Below are positions 48,784-59,977 of a DNA stretch of 64,000 bases, in pieces. The stretch's first letter is position 1; each line of letters starts with the position of its first letter. Below the pieces are notes generated by a model that had not been told where the DNA came from, did not search any database, and saw only the letters and a program-made list of their open reading frames with translations. Origin of the DNA: Epichloe hybrida (lineage: Eukaryota > Ascomycota > Sordariomycetes > Hypocreales > Clavicipitaceae); NCBI GenBank assembly GCA_019022495.1, contig JAFEKR010000004.1, forward strand, positions 1,922,001 to 1,986,000, written 5' to 3'. A program made the translations under genes and the position numbers.

Positions 48784-49251
48784 TCGAATTGTATTTTATA
48801 TCAAACAATATGAAGAAAACCACCCATCGTCGGGGGGGGGGGGCGGGGGATGTGAATCAGCAAGGTAAAGAAGATTACATGTGAAGGAACCGGCGGGACC
48901 CGCTAAAAAAGTTGAAACTTCACCCGCAGCCTTGCATGTGCGAGCTAGAAACGATAGCCTCGCCCAGCCACACTCATGGTGGGGTTAGAAGCCGCACTCA
49001 GCCACAACTGTTTTCTTATCGTGGCTTATCAAAGCGCACACAACCCCAGGGCGGAGCCCAGCCAAACTGGTGCAAATCGAAAAATCAGCGAAATTGGCGG
49101 GCATCGCGAAAGCGCCCAAAAAAAAAAAAGAACGACCCAGATTGAAAGGCGTGTCCTCTTCCTCCATCCCCCCCTTTGCCAACCGCCGCCTACGCTCGTA
49201 CGCAATACCCCCTACTTCTCGACCGACCGATCGCTCGACATATTGCCCAGT
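48784..49251. other. Divergent promoter region between UTP25 and eIF3f
   Basis: 468 nt between a ribosome-biogenesis gene and a translation-factor gene. It contains a G-run (48832-48842) and an A-run (49119-49129). No gene seen. Confidence 0.6.
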
Positions 49252-50550
49252 ATGGCCGCCGCCGCTACGGAGCGCTTCATACATCTTGCGCGTCCTCTGA
49301 CGCACTCAAATGCTGGCCTCCAGTCAAGCATTGCCCCGCTTACCGTCAACATCCAGCCCCAGGTACGATGCCATTTATCCCCCCCTCCCCCCTTGGCGAG
49401 CAAACACGATATCCACCGAGGTTGTTTTATCACGAACAAATCGAAGGACATGCGCATCATCTCTGTCATCCATGACGACCCAATAGCAATTCCAAGCAAC
49501 AATAGAATACATGCTGTTTTCAACCCATGACGACCCTGCGGGCTAACTGACCCCCCCAATCCTTCAAAGGCCGTCTTCTCCGTCCTCGACCACGCCGTCC
49601 GAAGAGACACCCGTGAGAATGCCCAATCCACCCGTGTCATCGGCGCCCTCGTCGGCACCCGTTCCGAAGATGGCACCGAGGTCGAAGTCCGCTCATGCTT
49701 TGCCATCCCCCACACCGAAGAGGAGGATCAAGTCGAGGTGGACGTGGAATACCAGAAGAACATGCTGGCCCTGACCCTCAAAGCTTCCCCCCGCGAGGTC
49801 CTCCTCGGATGGTACACCACCTCGCCCGAGCTGAACAGCTTCAGCGCCTTGATCCAAAACTTCTTCGCTAGCGCGGAAACTGGAACCGCCCCCCACCCCG
49901 CCGTCCACATGACCATCTCCACGGAACCCGGCGAGGACATCCAAACGAGATGCTACATCAGCGCTCCCGTGGCCGTCAACGCCGAGCGAGCCGCGGAGAG
50001 CTGCCTGTTTATCCAGGTCCCGCACAAGATCCTATACGGCGACGCCGACCGAAGCGCCCTGGATGCTGTCGCCAGCGCGCAAAACAACGAGAACCGATCT
50101 GCCCCGCTGGTCTCTGACATCGAGAACCTCGGCCGATCAATCGAGCAGACCCTCGGCCTGCTGGACCGCGTCAGCGAATGGATCAATGGCGTCCTGGACG
50201 AGGAGGAGGAGCCCAACACCGCCCTGGGCCAGTACCTCATGAGCGCCCTGTCTCTCATGCCCAAGGTCGACGCGTCTCAGATCGAACACGACTTCAACAA
50301 CCATATCCAGGATGTCCTCATGGTCAGCTACCTGGCCAACACGATTCGCACTCAGATCGACCTCTCCCAGCGACTGGCAGTCGCCAACCTGACCAGCAAC
50401 GACAAGGACGGTGAGGGCAAAGGCGACGGCGACAGGGGCCAACGTGGGAACAAGCGCGGCGGTCGAGGCGGTGCCCGAGGCGGAGGTGGTCAGCAGCGAG
50501 AGCCTCGTGAGCCACGAGAACCAAGGGAGCCCCGAGAGCCAGCTGAGTAA
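49252..50550 (+). CDS. Translation initiation factor eIF3 subunit F
   Basis: Role: MPN-domain subunit of eIF3, the scaffold of the 43S preinitiation complex. Exons 49252-49362 and 49570-50550, 363 residues; the 207-nt intron is the longest seen here (GTACGA, AAAG). MPN domain from residue 20: [61 protein letters not shown]. It lacks a JAMM metal site, as eIF3f does. The C-terminal helical region ([38 protein letters not shown]) is followed by an RGG segment and four to five REP tripeptides. The start [15 protein letters not shown] is the family-like N-terminus. Confidence 0.95.
49363..49569 (+). other. eIF3f intron
   Basis: 207 nt, GTACGA donor, TTCAAAG acceptor; contains C-runs. Joins VNIQPQ to [10 protein letters not shown]. 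Confidence 0.85.
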
Positions 50551-51319
50551 ATCTAAATAATTAGGCACAAAAATGATATAAACGCCCAGGAAGAGACATT
50601 TCCTATCATGAGGTATGATTGTGTTTATTACGATGCGAGGGCCTCTCAAAATGAGTAGACTTGCACTACTTTAAACAAAGACCAACCGCAACCAGAATCA
50701 AGAAATGCACAAAAAAAGGAAATGAAGAGACCGCGATACGCCAAGGGTGACCCGTTGGCTGGATAAAATCCTATTGACACGGGGGAAGAGGCAGCAATGG
50801 GGGGTTTTTTTTTCTGTTAAAAGCAAGGAGGAAACAAAAAAACTGTTTGGACCTGGGCACCGTGTTCTGTAACACATCATCTTGGCGTTGTGGGTTAGTC
50901 GAACTTCCATCGACACCTTGAGAACTTCCCGCTTTTTTCCACCTTGTCTTTTAAGAACCAAAGCAAACTTATTACATCTGAAGAAATTTAAAATAAAAAA
51001 ACGGGAAATTTAAAATCACTATACAAATCTGTTGATCGAAAGACGAAGAAGATGCGGGCTATTAATGATGTGTGGTGTTCCATCTGGTCACAAATATGTT
51101 TACTCCATGAGAAAACAAGAGAAGCGTAGAAAGATCTTTATTTCTTTTTGTCATCCTATCCGCCAATAACGCCAATAAGAGGTAATGGACACACACACAT
51201 ATGTATATATATGTATGTCTTAAAAAAACACATGCGATGAAAAGAAACCACCGCCGTTCATGCCCCGTGACGCCTTAATTTGCTGGACTGACTACCCTCG
51301 AACACCGTATGGATGCACC
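50551..51319. other. Convergent intergenic region
   Basis: 769 nt, 3' UTRs of eIF3f (+) and the R3H-SUZ gene (-). AT-richer, with a short CACACACATATGTATATATATG track at 51,191-51,212. No gene seen. Confidence 0.6.
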
Positions 51320-54014
51320 CTATATTCCGGTCGCTGGCTTTTGTGGTAGAGTCGTCGGGTTCCCATATGTAGGTAGGTGAGTATACATCTGGTTCGATCC
51401 CTGGGAGGTTGGAAGCGGGGGTCTTCCCGGGATATGACCTGGCGGGATCTGGGGCAAATGTTGCTGGGGAGGATGTGGAGGAGGCGCATGCGTCATGGCT
51501 TGCATTCCTGGTATCGCGGACATAGCTGGCAGCTGAGGCTGTTGCAAGTGCGGTGAAGGAACATGTGGGATCGCATGGCATCCATGTACTGAGCTGCTTG
51601 ACCCTTGACGTGCCATGACATATCCTCCTCCGTAGACCTGAGACTGCGGGTAGGCACCATATGCCAAATGCGGTGGTGTACCGATTTGAGGACTACCATG
51701 ATGAGATCCAGGGGCAGTGAAGGGAGGTTGAGGTGGCGGCACAGCGGGCATGCCGTTCCCTCCAGGCACAAAGGACTGTGTCTTGGGATTGAAGGCATGA
51801 TTTCTGTTATAGCTTCCCGGAATCGGGTGTTGGCTTTTAGGATCATGAGGATTGATATTGGCCGGCAACTGGCCATATGCATAGGGAATGCCAACGTGAG
51901 GTGGACTTGTTGACGCCGGCGCAGGTGCGCGCGTGGGGTAGGAAGGTTGGCTATACCCTGGCTGCGTCCAAGCTTGCGGTACAGCAGGGGCGTTTACTGG
52001 AGTACCATAAGTCGTCATCGGGCTCCCGTTTAATGGATAGCGTTGCTGAGGAGGTTGTTGGGGATACTGCTAGATAAGAAATTTAGCACAGTTCGTGGCC
52101 GCCAAGGCTGACAGGCAGGCTGGTGCGTAGATATATGATACTTACTTGGGACATCCCGTAAGCGGGATAGTTTGAAGTTGGAGCCATGACAGGCACATTA
52201 GGGTAACTGGGAACTTGTTGCGTATAGCCAGAAGCCATCTGAGCGGGATAAGATGCTTGAGGCTGGGGACCGAATTGGCCTGGTGCTGAAGAAACATACT
52301 GCGCCTGAGACTGGGGACCCATGTCTGTTGCTGAGGACCCCAAAACGCAGTGTATTGGTTTCTGGAGTCGAAGCTGTCCGAGTCATCACGACGCTGCTTG
52401 CCAGTCTTGCCGCGTTTCGTAGTGTTGGGTCTGTTGGTAGCGGAGACTGAGCTGGTCCGAGACATGCCAGTTTCTCCATCGTTCTCTGGGTAGGCATGTC
52501 AGCTAGCGGTTCTCGAGAAAAAAAAAATCCGGATGAAGATGGAAGTGGCTCTTACCAGGGATACTATCTTCAGAATTTCCAAATATGCGTTCGCGGGCCA
52601 ATTTATACATTTCTTCACGCTCTTCTCGTGATAGTCTAGCCGATTTGTCAGTTGTGGATTCTTGTCCTCTCATGTTTTGCGGTGTGGAGCGAGGCATACT
52701 TTTGGCTCGCGGCTAGCTTATCTTTTGCTTCGCTGCCAGATTCAGATCCCGGTTTCGAAGCGCCGGCGCTCGTCAGACCATCTCCGTCTTGACCACGACG
52801 CATGATTTTCCTCGGCAGAACAGCGGGGGGGGGGGTGTGCTGCTGTCGGGGGCGATGGGTTGGGGGGCCATATTGGCAAGGGACGGAGGAACACGGCAGA
52901 AGGGCGTTCTAAAGATTCGCACCGATCCGATGTGAGGCTCGTAAGAATGAGTCATATGATAGTAGTCGGCGAGTTTATGCGTCAACATTCGGCAAAAGGA
53001 GTTGGACGGGGGGAGGTCCATGTATGGTTCCCTGTGGGGTGAATTAGCAAGGTTGTAGCTCCCAAGGTACAAACATCATCGGGGACAGCGACAACAACTA
53101 CCACGTACTTGGAGTCTTGTACAAAATCTATCACGTCCTTCTCCAGTCTCAATAGAAAATATCGATCTCGAGGGGTTGCCAAAGCATCGAGAAGCTTCTC
53201 ATCGGGAGCTTGACGATATATGACATTCAAGACATCAGGAGACCCATCCGCACTCAGCGCTGTAGCAGTGCTGAGAGCGGGAACGCGATCCGACGAAGCG
53301 CTGGGGGGGTGTGAGGATACCATGTGGCGATGCAGCCATGGCTATCTGAGCAGCCCTACGGTCAGCCAAATCCCCTGACAGCGCCGCCCTGGTCCTCAGA
53401 GCTACATCAGAGCTCATGCGAGATCCGGCAACAAGTGAACCGCGAATAGAAAAGGCATCGTCGTCTTCTGCGGCAGCCTTCACGCTAGCACTGTCATCAG
53501 GACGAAGCGACTCCTTCTCGTCCAGGGCAAATGTCGTTCCGGAAGTAATGCTCTTTCCATCCAAACTCGGGGGTTTGGTGCCTAGTTCAGAGCTAGAGTC
53601 GCATTTCTGGGACTCGTCTGATCCGCTCTCTTTGCTCAAGTTGGATTTCTGGTGCTCCGGTATCGAGCAACGGCCATCGACGACAAGGCTAGGGACTTTT
53701 GACGCAAGACTAAGATCATTGAGAGATGAAGCTATGACAGCAACTCCGTTTGATTTGGCTGCCGCGTGTCGCCTACTGTCGAAATTGGACGACCCGTCGG
53801 CTATGACGGCCGTTGTAGAGGGAAGACCGTTGGTCGTTACGCCAGAAAGCGATGCGGGAGACATGTCTGTCTTAACAGACGCCGCAACCTGAGAACAGTG
53901 GGTGAGAAATAGATTGGGATGCAGGGATGAACGAAATAAACGGGGTGGAGAAAACGACTTTACCTTCGCGAAGGACGGCTTGGGTATATCCGGGGACACT
54001 TGTGTAGTGGCCAT
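51320..54014 (-). pseudogene. R3H-SUZ domain RNA-binding protein gene with three one-base frame breaks
   Basis: Exons on the minus strand are 54014-53964, 53888-53109, 53031-52700, 52635-52556, 52485-52146 and 52069-51320; introns of 75, 77, 64, 70 and 76 nt all have GT/AG. Domains: Ser-rich N-terminus; the R3H region (LLRLEKDVIDFVQDSK-EPYMDLPPSNSFCRMLTHKLADYYHM); SUZ (LSREEREEMYKLARERIFGNSE); then a Pro/Gln/Tyr-rich tail ending TLPQKPATGI. The frame fails at three C-runs (minus strand): one C too many in seven (53303-53309), one too few in eleven (52825-52835), and one too few in a CCCC near 52,317. Each correction also makes the exon phases agree. This could be a decaying gene or homopolymer assembly error; the intact domains favour error. 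Confidence 0.85.
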
Positions 54015-55431
54015 GGTTGAAAAGGAAAAGAGAAGAAAAAGATCCAGGAGCTGGAATATCCAACCTGAAGGCAACGCTGATGATGATGGTTGTACCAATC
54101 AAACAAAGAATGAATCCAGACAGCGGTCGCGGAAAAAAAAAAAGATGTGTCAAACCAGGCCTGAGTCGCAGTCTGGTCTGGTGATCAAGTCGACAAACAG
54201 GAGTGACAGGATTTATTTGGAATATATCAAAAATCAGAGAGCAGCATCGATTGACACGAGAGAACAGAGGACATTCAGAGTGTTGGTGATCATCGTCGTG
54301 ACGAGCTAAAACCTGGCTTCGAGCATCGAGTTGGAGATTTTGGATTGGGTATCATTCAGTGGGTGCGCGACGAAGGCCGACTATCGCAGCACAGTGACTG
54401 GGCGCCGTTGTCGTCGTCGGTTGCGTACGGACTGAACTAGATAAAGAAACGCTTCGTTAGTATAAAGTATTCCTAAAGAATCCGCGGTGAGATGCGGGCG
54501 CAATGGTATGGAAGCAGGCGATGCAACTTTTCGTTGGAGGGGAGTTTGAATGGACGGTGGGGGCAGGACTTGGGGACTTTGCTTGGGGGTTGGCAAAAAT
54601 CGGTAAGGGAAGCAAGAACTTAGCTGCAAAGCACGCCAGTGGAGCTCCAACGAACCCAGGTCGCAATCTGCTGGGGGTCCGGATGGCGATTCGTGTCGAT
54701 GGGGAAGGGTCGTGCCAACAGAACGGGTTCTGGAGCAGCGAGAGAGGAAATGAGAAGAAGAGGGAAAAGAGAGGGAAAAGGGAAAAGAAAGGAGGCTGAT
54801 AATTATGGACGCCCGCAGTTCAAGGTACGAGCGACTGTGAGGCGAGCACTCATGTGCGGAGTACATGCAGCCTAAAGTTCGTTCAATGTTTGTGCCGTCA
54901 GTGCACAGTGGATGCCTGGGTCGCCCCGTCCTTAGCGCCCCCGCCGCTACACTACAGCGCCACTACAGCGCCACTACAGCGCGCACACCCGCCAGACCAG
55001 ATTGCCAGACAGCCGGACAATGGAAATGTGCTCCTGAAGTCACTTTAATACGTCCCAGGTCCTTGGCGCTAGATACATGCGAGTAGAAAGAGAGCTAGTC
55101 TGCAGACCCAGTGTGTTCGGGCATGGTTTTCCATCGGAAATGATGGAATTGTGCCCTGGTTGCATTTGTTGCGACGTTGACGATGTTCAATCTCGCCGCG
55201 CAGCAATCTGTCTGACGATCACGTGAGCCATCGCTTTGCCCGAGCTTGGTGCACAAGGGCTGTGAGAGGACGATCCACCAACGTCAAACAAGAGCAAGAT
55301 TCCATCTGCATTAAACTTTTCAGAAAACTAAAAAAAAAGTTTCTCTATATGCAGTTGCCCTAGACTTGCAGAATCAAGAGCCGAAGAGACAGCACATTAT
55401 TTTACTTGAGCCAACCACCCCTCTATTGCCC
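54015..55431. other. Divergent intergenic region upstream of R3H-SUZ and the zinc-knuckle gene
   Basis: 1.4 kb with no supported gene; overlapping open frames around 54,381-54,875 on both strands have no domain. It holds an 11-bp x3 repeat at 54950-54982 and an A-run at 54130-54141. Probably long 5' leaders and promoters. Confidence 0.55.
54950..54982 (+). repeat. 11-bp tandem repeat CACTACAGCGC x3
   Basis: Three perfect tandem copies in an intergenic region; preceded by CCGCTA. Confidence 0.9.
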
Positions 55432-56405
55432 ATGTACGCATACAGAGGCCGGGGCGGCGGGCCATCCCGGTCAACGCCGTCCAATGTACAATGTCAGAAG
55501 TGCTTGAAGCGAGATATGTGAAATCCTGCGCCAACACCGTCACAAACACAAGTAACTAACTAGTGTAGCACGCCACTATTCTTATGAGTGCAAAGCTTCG
55601 TCGCAAGATCGACCCTATGTATCTCGTCCTTCGAGATCGCAGCAGTTGCGGAATCCCAAGCTGGTACCCAAGCTGACGAGTGACACGCCAAATCCCCTTG
55701 AGAAGAAGTAGGTCATGGACCCCGAGTGCTCTTTTTACATTCCGTCTGACCTGTGCTCTCAGAAAGGGTGTAGCCGATGAGATTCTTGCCAAACAAGAAG
55801 CTGAGCGCACCAGACAGCGAGAGCTAGAGGAGCGCGACGAATCTGACCTGGCGCCTTCTCCCAAACGTCCCCGTTCTGTCTCATCTGAGTCCGTGTCTAC
55901 TACTTCGACTGCTGCTTCGAGACGTTCGCGATCAGCAAGGCGGTCACCATCTCCACAACTGCAGATGCGCCGCAGACGTAGCCCCTCGTTCGATGACGTC
56001 CCGAGGAAGGCCTCGCCGCGGCGCAGCATCAGTCGCAGCCCGTCACCTGACGGGCGCAGGCGTCGCTCACCATCAAGAGACAGCTTGTCGCCGCGAGACG
56101 ACTCCGGAGAGCGCCGTTATAGAGACCGTGAACAGTCTGGTTATGACAGCAGATCACAAAGAGGACGGCGCGGCAGCTTTTCGCGCCCGGATGAGACTGA
56201 CAACAGGCGACGAGTCTCCTATGGCTCACAGTCTCCAGAGCCGCAAAGCAGGGGGTTGGACCGTGGTGGTCGAGGAGGAAGATCGCGGAATTACAGTCGC
56301 AGTAGAGGAAATGAGGATTATAGGGCGGCGCCACGCCAGCGCAGCCTGAGCCCGTTCAGTCGCAGACTGGCGATGACACAATCTATGAACAGGGGAGGCA
56401 GGTGA
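55432..56405 (+). CDS. Zinc-knuckle RS-rich protein, splicing-associated (SREK1IP1-like)
   Basis: Start ATG 55432 (MYAYRGRGGGPSRS). A CCHC knuckle is spread over two exons: VQCQKCLKRD then HYSYEC, followed by RPYVSRPSRSQQLRNPKLVPKLTSDTPN. Intron 2 is 55708-55762 (GTAGGT/TCTCAG), joining EKK to KGVADEILAKQEAERTRQRELEE. The C-terminus is Arg/Ser-rich (SRRSRSARRSPSP and similar) with RGG at the end, as in splicing-associated proteins. Intron 1 is uncertain. The donor GTGAAA (55519) with acceptor CTAG (about 55563) keeps the frame but inserts IVAR before HYSYEC; the better acceptor TGTAG (55568) breaks it. Human SREK1IP1 has the same knuckle plus basic tail; functional equivalence is inferred. 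Convergent with Cwf18, 121 bp apart. Confidence 0.78.
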
Positions 56406-56526
56406 TGGGTATCGAATATTTATTTGCCTCTTTGAAGATGTTGTATGAGACACCCGTGTCTCTCATGACCAATGTGAACTCCAAATAAAGCCGTTGAAAA
56501 AGAGCATCTAGAATACATCAACTGTG

Positions 56527-57156
56527 TTACGCCAACATGGCTTCATCTTCTTGTCTCTCCCTCCTCTCCTCCTCCTCTTCCTCCTGTTCTCTCACCCTCA
56601 GTCCTTCCACCAGGGCTATACCGTCCATAGCACCAACGCCATCCCCATCTATTCCGGCACTGTCAGCCGATGTTGAGCTTGCAGCAGCCTTTGGCGCGCC
56701 ACTGATCCTTTCTCGCACCAATCGAGCTATTGCATTGTCTGTTCTGACGTTCAAAATATCTAGTTTTGACTCCAAGTTCCGTTTTAGGTCCCAATTGGGT
56801 TTCTTCGGTTGTAGCTTGAGTAGATCCAGGCCTTTGTCGTCCTGGGCTTCCTCGGCCGCTTGTTGCCTAATCTTTGATTCCACCTCGGCAGCTTGTTCTT
56901 CTAGTGTTGGCTTTTCAAGGTACTCGTTCGGCGCTTGGTCGAAACCTAGCTTGGGGCCCTTTGTTTCTGGATCATAGTTGCGACCTGAGAGGTGTGGTTT
57001 CTTTACTTGGACTTCCGAAGGCTCTGATGGGAGCTGTTCTGTTGTTCCTGCGGTCGAGACCTCGTCGTCGGGCTGCTTTCGTTTGAGGTTTCTGAGTGCC
57101 GCAAGACGCGATTTGCGGTCATCGGAGGCGGCGCTCAACGTATTGAAGGAGGACAT
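56527..57156 (-). CDS. Cwf18/CCDC12-like pre-mRNA splicing factor
   Basis: Role: spliceosome-associated protein of the Prp19/NTC-related set (S. pombe Cwf18, human CCDC12). Intronless, 209 residues, start MSSFNTLSAASDDRKSRLAALRNLKRKQ. Family signatures: SGRNYDPETKGPKLGFDQAPNEYLEKPTLEEQAAEVE, then LDLLKLQPKKPNWDLKRNLESKLDILNVRTDNAIARLVRERI. The C-terminus is a Glu/Arg-rich coiled coil (REQEEEEEERRERQEDEAML). The upstream in-frame Met at 57297 would add a Cys/Ser-rich stretch that does not look like this family. Divergent with the PPR gene. Confidence 0.92.
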   Translation of the reverse strand: MSSFNTLSAASDDRKSRLAALRNLKRKQPDDEVSTAGTTEQLPSEPSEVQVKKPHLSGRNYDPETKGPKLGFDQAPNEYLEKPTLEEQAAEVESKIRQQAAEEAQDDKGLDLLKLQPKKPNWDLKRNLESKLDILNVRTDNAIARLVRERISGAPKAAASSTSADSAGIDGDGVGAMDGIALVEGLRVREQEEEEEERRERQEDEAMLA

Positions 57157-57508
57157 GACGCGCGAGGCTGCATGTGCGTCGTGGGGGAATGCACGGGAGC
57201 GATCTTCTGGTCTGCGATCGGAGCATTCGGCGGCGGGAGAAGATGTGGTGAAGACTTGGCCAGAGGCTGAATGGAGGAAAAAAACAGCCGCCTGCACCTG
57301 CCTGCACCTGCCTGCACCTGCCTGCTTTGGCGCGCTTGTTGCGGCTAATACAGCGGGACGGGACCCTGGAGAATTCCATCTGGAGCTTTTTCAAACATTG
57401 AAACACTGCGGACGCCTCGACCCAGACCTTCATCAAGGCTGCCCCAACATGTGCGCATCGTGATTAATCGTGATGAGCGCAAGGTCATGATATAAATGGT
57501 CGCTCAAG
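57157..57508. other. Divergent promoter region between Cwf18 and the PPR gene
   Basis: 352 nt containing a 10-bp CCTGCACCTG tandem array at 57291-57325. No gene seen. Confidence 0.6.
57291..57325 (+). repeat. 10-bp tandem repeat CCTGCACCTG x3.5
   Basis: Three perfect copies plus CCTGC, between divergent promoters. Confidence 0.9.
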
Positions 57509-59977
57509 ATGCGAGCGATTTGCCTTGGTCGAGCCGGCTGCGCACGGCTGCGCTTTGCCCATGGAACCCCAACATGGCTTCGATCCGCCACGAAAGAGTC
57601 GCAGCAAAGTCTTTTTTCAACATGCCGTCGCAGACTATCGCCAGACCATCAGTCAAACTCGAACCCGTCCTCATTGGAAAATCATTCTCGAGAGGAATCT
57701 GATTTTCTGGCCAGCTTCGTCGGGAGACAAAGAGGATTGGGTCAGTCATCACGGCGTGAGACAAGACAGGACAAGTCCACGACTGCACAGCATGCCTCTC
57801 ATGGCGACAAGCACACTGCCATTACCAGCTCTCATTCATCTCACTTCAGCGGCAAACAATCATCGTCTAGAAAGACCCGGCCGCGAGGTCGTTCCCAGTT
57901 GAAGCATAGCCAAGGGTTCACCCGAAAACGATCCCAGACCGACCGAGACTCATGGGCGCAATGGGGCTATCTCCGACATCAAAACTCTGGAGAAGAGCTT
58001 CTCGCTGTCCGGAAAGCCTTCAACGCATGGAAGAAGAGATTCTCCAAGATCGGGAGCCAACCGAATCCTGATCGACCGTGGGAGAAAGATGCCGAGTGGT
58101 TGCTGGAGCATGAAACCGTGCCAGCTATGCGCTCTGCCTGGCATGAGTTGGACATGACGACTCGGAAAGAAAAGTGGCCGCTGCTCATGCTATCAAGTAT
58201 GTGCACAAGCCCCCAGAGAGTGCACTCCGTTCTTGAGGCGACGATGCACCCGCTGCCGCCGGGATACGCCATCAATGACGTTCTACTATTCATTGCTCGC
58301 AACCTGCGCCTCAACAAGGCGAGCACCACACTAGAACGAGTTCTAGAGGCGGAAGAAATCATGGGCTTTCTCAGTAGGATCATGACCGAAACTTGGAAAG
58401 GCCGCATTCCATTCACACAGAGGGTGTTTGGCCTGTTTGCCAAGGCTTTGCCCGGCGACCAGGCACACGAACTATACACTCTGCTCCGGAAAAACGGGTA
58501 CAACCTGCATGCCAACACATTGATTCAATTCGCCAGCAAGTTGGCTGGGGATGCGGCGCACAAAGAAGCAGCCTTCGAAATCCTTCAGGGACTTTCGGAT
58601 GCCGGTGCAGACCTGAACGAAGCTCGGCCGTCGAGCGTCATCACATCACTGCTTCATTGCAAAGCACCAGAAGAACGTGGTTTAGAATGTAAACACAGCT
58701 TCAATGCGAAAGATGCGCTCCAGTGCTTTATAGAACGTGGCTTTACGCTCAACGCCATAGCATCAACTGCGTTCCTGGATACTCTTTGCCAATCGGGCGA
58801 GGTGGAAGAAGCCATCAGGTTGGTTTCGCTATTCGCCGAATCCGGTGTCCAACTTGACAAGAAAACATGGACGACGGTCTTCAGGGGCGCCAAGGGTACC
58901 TTGCGAATGGAGCATATCGCCAGGGCCCTCGAGCTTGCCAAGATTGCCGACGTACCCATCGTGGACGTTCTCAACAACGCGCTTCACAGTGCGTTTTTGT
59001 TGTCCGAGGTGGAACGGCGCGAGAAGAGACATCCAGGGACGCCGGGGCCGGCCGTCTTCGCCCCGTTGCTACGGATTTATGCCAAAAGGTTTGATCTAGA
59101 ACCACTGCAGTGGTGGCTCCCCGACTGCCTACCTCTTCTCCTGGCACAGGGTGCCGGCTCGGGACAACAACAAGGCCTCGTCCAAGATGAAGCCACGAGA
59201 AGACGTTGGGATTTCGAACTGACGATTATCCCCTTCACCGACCAACTCTTCTCCGCTGGCGAAGGCACTAAGCTACGGCCGTCGTTGACCACAATCGCCA
59301 TCATGCTGCGAGCCTACATCCGGAGCCTGCAAGAGCCGTACGATGTGATTACGTACTACGAGTTTTTCAAATCAAGGCTCGAAGAACAGAGCAGAACCCC
59401 CTCGCTCGCGACGGCCTCGCGGCTTGTCACGAATCAAGGAAGTCTCATCCACGACACATTCATTCTCGCCATGACGGACCACGGGGACTTCACGCGGCCG
59501 GCCCTCGAGATCTTTGGCGACATGCTCAAGGATCAATCGCGCACGTCCAATGACACGTCGTCAGCCGGAGCGTCGCACGTGGACAGCGACGGCTTCGTCG
59601 CAGCATCTCGAATCCACCCCGCCCCAACCGTGTTGACATTCACGATTCTCCTGCGGGGCTTGATGAACGGCCGCGACCGCCTGCTGGCGGAGCAGATCCT
59701 TCAAATCATGCGAGAGCATGGCGTCAGCCCAAACCTCGTCACCTGGAACACCATTGTCAGCGGGTACGCGTACATGCAGAACATTGCCAGAACGGTGGAC
59801 ACGCTGCAAGACATGGAGGCGACGGGGCTCAAGCCAGACATTTACACATTCAAAGGGTTCGGGAGGCTGAGGGACCAAGGCAGGGCATTGAAGATCATGG
59901 ACGGGATAATCGACGCCAATAGACAAAGGATGGCGGATGCCGGAGGGAGGGGGGGTCCGCTTGAAATAACTCGATAA
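57509..59977 (+). CDS. Mitochondrial pentatricopeptide-repeat (PPR) protein
   Basis: Intronless, 822 residues. PPR proteins bind organellar RNA for processing, stability or translation. The N-terminus is Arg/Ser/Leu-rich and low in acids (MRAICLGRAGCARLRFAHGT), as expected for a mitochondrial presequence. A basic, disordered segment follows to about residue 150. Helical repeats run from about residue 190. The clearest PPR units are C-terminal: TVLTFTILLRGLMNGRDRLLAEQILQIM, VSPNLVTWNTIVSGYAYMQ, LKPDIYTFKGF. Earlier repeat-like pieces include TAFLDTLCQSGEVEEAIRLV and TWTTVFRGAK. I cannot assign it to a named yeast factor. Start at 57509 is the first Met giving the presequence. Confidence 0.9.
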   Translation: MRAICLGRAGCARLRFAHGTPTWLRSATKESQQSLFSTCRRRLSPDHQSNSNPSSLENHSREESDFLASFVGRQRGLGQSSRRETRQDKSTTAQHASHGDKHTAITSSHSSHFSGKQSSSRKTRPRGRSQLKHSQGFTRKRSQTDRDSWAQWGYLRHQNSGEELLAVRKAFNAWKKRFSKIGSQPNPDRPWEKDAEWLLEHETVPAMRSAWHELDMTTRKEKWPLLMLSSMCTSPQRVHSVLEATMHPLPPGYAINDVLLFIARNLRLNKASTTLERVLEAEEIMGFLSRIMTETWKGRIPFTQRVFGLFAKALPGDQAHELYTLLRKNGYNLHANTLIQFASKLAGDAAHKEAAFEILQGLSDAGADLNEARPSSVITSLLHCKAPEERGLECKHSFNAKDALQCFIERGFTLNAIASTAFLDTLCQSGEVEEAIRLVSLFAESGVQLDKKTWTTVFRGAKGTLRMEHIARALELAKIADVPIVDVLNNALHSAFLLSEVERREKRHPGTPGPAVFAPLLRIYAKRFDLEPLQWWLPDCLPLLLAQGAGSGQQQGLVQDEATRRRWDFELTIIPFTDQLFSAGEGTKLRPSLTTIAIMLRAYIRSLQEPYDVITYYEFFKSRLEEQSRTPSLATASRLVTNQGSLIHDTFILAMTDHGDFTRPALEIFGDMLKDQSRTSNDTSSAGASHVDSDGFVAASRIHPAPTVLTFTILLRGLMNGRDRLLAEQILQIMREHGVSPNLVTWNTIVSGYAYMQNIARTVDTLQDMEATGLKPDIYTFKGFGRLRDQGRALKIMDGIIDANRQRMADAGGRGGPLEITR

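Noticed and set aside
53301..53321. A 20-nt intron (GTATCC...CCCAG) that might restore the R3H frame
   Set aside because: Far too short for a spliceosomal intron, and the resulting phase is still wrong; a one-base change in the C-run fits better.
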